A DNA stretch of 64,000 bases from Taishania sp965247975 (GTDB lineage Bacteria > Bacteroidota > Bacteroidia > Flavobacteriales_D > Crocinitomicaceae): positions 310,001 through 374,000 of the forward strand of contig OZ252050.1 in assembly GCA_965247975.1 (NCBI GenBank), read 5' to 3'. The stretch's first letter is position 1, and each line of letters begins with the position of its first letter. Under the pieces are notes generated by a model, which saw nothing but the letters and a program-made list of their open reading frames with translations, was not told the origin of the DNA and made no database searches. The position numbers and the translations under genes are program-made. Shown piece by piece: positions 61,714 to 64,000 of the stretch.

Positions 61714-63990
61714 TTAATTTTCGTATAATTTCAATTGTCCTTTTCCATTATCGAACGAACTGATCATTTTGTTAATAACTTCAATAAAGATCTCTTTATC
61801 CACAGCATACTCCGGGTTTGTATTTACTTCATTTATTAACGAGCGGAACTGTCTAAATTTGTTTTTGACAACAATATCCTGAATCAATTTAACATCCTCT
61901 GCATTGTCTCCTATGAGCTTTGCTATATCGGTAGCTGAATCAGTTGTCAAAACAAGCTTTTCCTTTTTAGTACCTGTTCCTATCTGATAATTTTCAATAT
62001 TCGTATCAACATAATTATGAATTGGCTTATCTTTTACAATATCCTTTTCGATGGTAAATTTACCAGAATTTCCATCTTCTCGAAGCGTGTATGCCGACAC
62101 GACAAGATTTTTTGGCACATAATTCTCCATTCTTCTTACCTCGATCAAATCGTTATGTTTCGCAGGATCAATTCCCATCGCAGTCAATTCTGGTGGTGTA
62201 GGAATACTCACGTTGTAAAGTGGTCCTATTTTAACGATGTATTTTATCACCGTTCCGGCTGAAACCGCAATCTTCACAGTGTTTTCAACATTCAAAAGAT
62301 GGGCCTTATTTCCTTCTACAGAGAGTGGAGTTAGATTTTTATACTCTCCAGGACCATGCACATTATGATTAAGCATGTGACCTTTTACGTAGTATGACGT
62401 TCCACCATTTCTTCGTTTGTTAAGTAAATCATAGACAGTGTGTTTTGCAGTAGTTGGAACTGAACCATGAGGTCCTTTCGTTGTCAATATTTCAACTGTC
62501 ATACCTGATGAAAGCAAATCTGGTGGGCCAGACATGGCACTATACTTAGGTTCGGTAGTCTCGGGCAAATCACTTACGCGTTCAAAGAGAACTTTCGTAA
62601 TCGGCACAAGTTTTTCTACTTCGACATCAATCTTTTTAGCTTTTTGTTCATTGAACGCATCCCGATCAGCTTCTGTCGAACCATCGGCTGCTCTGCTTGC
62701 AATAAGCTTCTCTATCTCATTTAGAAGTGGTTTCGACGCACTGATAGCCTTCGCTGCTTCTTCAGGGTTTTTATGTCCCGTGAGATCTATTCCTTCTATA
62801 AATGCACGATAGTTTCCTGGATTTTCGTTTTCTAATTTTAATATTAAATCTTCTCCAACTTTTTCGAGGTATAATCTTCGTTTTTCACCAGAATTAAAGT
62901 TGACGAAAGCCTGAACTAGTGCAATGTCAAACTCGCTTTTACCTTCTCCAAAAATTTCAAATAATTCTGTCAATGCAAACTTTAGTTTGTCTTGATGTAT
63001 TTCTAGGTCATTATCAGCGTCATTTGCTTGTTTTGACAATGGTGCATCTGCTGGATTCGTCTCAAGCTTTACCTTTAACTGATTGGCTAGTACTGCCGCT
63101 TTGTAGGTCAAATCATACAGTCCTTTGGTTGAATTGATAAGCGTCGATGCATTTCCACGTTGACCTTCTTCTAGTGCTGGAAGTGCCTTTGTCCAGTTCG
63201 CTAATTTTTCAGAAACAGACATTTCAATACTTGCGACAATTACTTCTACGGTCATTCCTGAAACTCGAATCCAAGATCGGTGATTGTCCTTGCCTGCGGT
63301 AAACTTGGTTAACTTCCCAACTTCCCCATCGCCCTTTTCTAATGGCACATTTTCGTTTTCTGCGGATTTCTTCGCTTTCCCCTTCTCCGTCTCGCTCTTG
63401 TCCCCAATATCAATAAAATAATCCCACGTAGCGCCGCCATCAACAACACGCGCTTCTTCTACAACAGGATGTGTTTTTTGCCAATCAGTAATTAATTGTT
63501 TTGCCTCTTCTTCAGTAACTGTTCCTTCCTTACCACCTGCCTTGGCGTTTCTAAGTTTGAGGTCATCCATTGCAGCTTTCAATAATTTATAGCGCTCAGC
63601 GGCACTCATCATTGGGATTTCAAGGATGTGTTTGCTATTGTCTTGTTTGGCATGTTTTACAAACACTTCGCCGATATCACCGCTGTCTGTTGCTTTAATT
63701 TGGTCAAGACCATATTTTGCTTTTACTTTTTCCGCTTTGGCTTTTACCACAGCAAATGTAGGTTTTGGTTCAGCTTTTTCGAGTTTTGCCATTTCGTCCA
63801 ATGCCCGCATGTATTTCTGCTCATCAGGTAATTTTTTCAAGTCCTCTTTTTCCTTACCAGTATCTGGAAGGCCTTTACCGTCTTTTGTTTCTGGAGTTTC
63901 TTGATGACCAGCAGGTTTGTTTCCGTCCACCCATTCACCGGGTTTTTCTTCGTCAGATTTTCCAAGTTTTCTTGGTGGTGGATCTGCCAT
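61714..63990 (-). CDS. Large toxin-like protein with C-terminal HNH/NUC1-like motif
   Basis: A 758-residue soluble protein without signal peptide. The N-terminus is Pro/Lys/Glu-rich and probably disordered (residues 1-60). The middle is helical and has the module TVTEEEAKQLITDWQKTHPV...DGGATWDYF (157-192) and a helical region to about 480. Residues 530-575 carry YYVKGHMLNHNVHGPGEYKN and LTPLSVEGNKAHLLNVE. GH (537-538), N541/N543 and N552 are placed like the GH...N of DNA/RNA non-specific (NUC1) nucleases. The C-terminal 180 residues are unknown. I suggest an effector carried by the injection system. The frame is open to the window edge, so the true start may lie outside; ATG 63990 is the first in the window. 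Confidence 0.65.
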   Translation of the reverse strand: MADPPPRKLGKSDEEKPGEWVDGNKPAGHQETPETKDGKGLPDTGKEKEDLKKLPDEQKYMRALDEMAKLEKAEPKPTFAVVKAKAEKVKAKYGLDQIKATDSGDIGEVFVKHAKQDNSKHILEIPMMSAAERYKLLKAAMDDLKLRNAKAGGKEGTVTEEEAKQLITDWQKTHPVVEEARVVDGGATWDYFIDIGDKSETEKGKAKKSAENENVPLEKGDGEVGKLTKFTAGKDNHRSWIRVSGMTVEVIVASIEMSVSEKLANWTKALPALEEGQRGNASTLINSTKGLYDLTYKAAVLANQLKVKLETNPADAPLSKQANDADNDLEIHQDKLKFALTELFEIFGEGKSEFDIALVQAFVNFNSGEKRRLYLEKVGEDLILKLENENPGNYRAFIEGIDLTGHKNPEEAAKAISASKPLLNEIEKLIASRAADGSTEADRDAFNEQKAKKIDVEVEKLVPITKVLFERVSDLPETTEPKYSAMSGPPDLLSSGMTVEILTTKGPHGSVPTTAKHTVYDLLNKRRNGGTSYYVKGHMLNHNVHGPGEYKNLTPLSVEGNKAHLLNVENTVKIAVSAGTVIKYIVKIGPLYNVSIPTPPELTAMGIDPAKHNDLIEVRRMENYVPKNLVVSAYTLREDGNSGKFTIEKDIVKDKPIHNYVDTNIENYQIGTGTKKEKLVLTTDSATDIAKLIGDNAEDVKLIQDIVVKNKFRQFRSLINEVNTNPEYAVDKEIFIEVINKMISSFDNGKGQLKLYEN

Positions 63991-64000
63991 GATATCCGAA

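Overview
The window is AT-rich chromosomal DNA of a Bacteroidota bacterium, most likely a Flavobacteriales/Crocinitomicaceae-type organism (inference). The evidence is four proteins with type IX secretion (T9SS) C-terminal sorting domains, two SusC/CarboxypepD_reg-type TonB-dependent receptors, GEVED domains, LytTR signalling, almost no Shine-Dalgarno sequences, and repeated TAnnTTTG boxes (the Bacteroidota -7 promoter element) upstream of genes. I see no rRNA, tRNA, CRISPR array, insertion sequence or replication origin.

Region 1 (1-24 kb) is mostly core genome: a WG-repeat protein, a T9SS protein, a PnuC-like transporter with a NadR-like kinase, then a TPP riboswitch leading a TonB-dependent receptor (a thiamine uptake module). 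Next come a receptor / LytS-type kinase / LytTR regulator operon, mreB, a GT-C-like membrane protein, purH, a secreted trypsin-like protease, an OmpR regulator, dCMP deaminase, an S41 protease, a T9SS haem/copper protein and rsmA.

Region 2 (25-38.8 kb) is a defence island between rsmA and fbp. It starts with a decayed small gene and a complete type I restriction-modification operon (hsdM, KilA-N gene, hsdS, membrane coiled-coil gene, hsdR). It continues with a DUF3883 nuclease-like protein, a 605-residue protein of unknown family with a nuclease-like motif, a lipoprotein, and about 1 kb without genes that holds GC palindromes and a 37-bp direct repeat.

Region 3 (38.8-53.4 kb) holds fbp, mfd, an AbiEii-like toxin with a DUF6922 partner, a giant T9SS beta-propeller protein coupled to a small lipoprotein, an AAA_14/DUF4143 ATPase flanked by perfect 29-bp repeats, two glycosyltransferases, a secreted esterase and a small acidic secreted protein.

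Region 4 (53.4-64 kb, all minus strand, cut by the window edge) is the most unusual part. It has an alpha/beta hydrolase, a peptidoglycan-binding cysteine peptidase, a membrane-anchored patatin-like lipase, an AAA+ ATPase resembling those of extracellular contractile injection systems (eCIS), a peptidoglycan-binding N-acetylmuramidase, a decayed toxin fragment, a possible immunity protein, and a 758-residue protein with an HNH/NUC1-like motif. I read it as the ATPase and cargo end of an eCIS-like locus whose structural genes would lie beyond position 64000. That is inference from the gene set.
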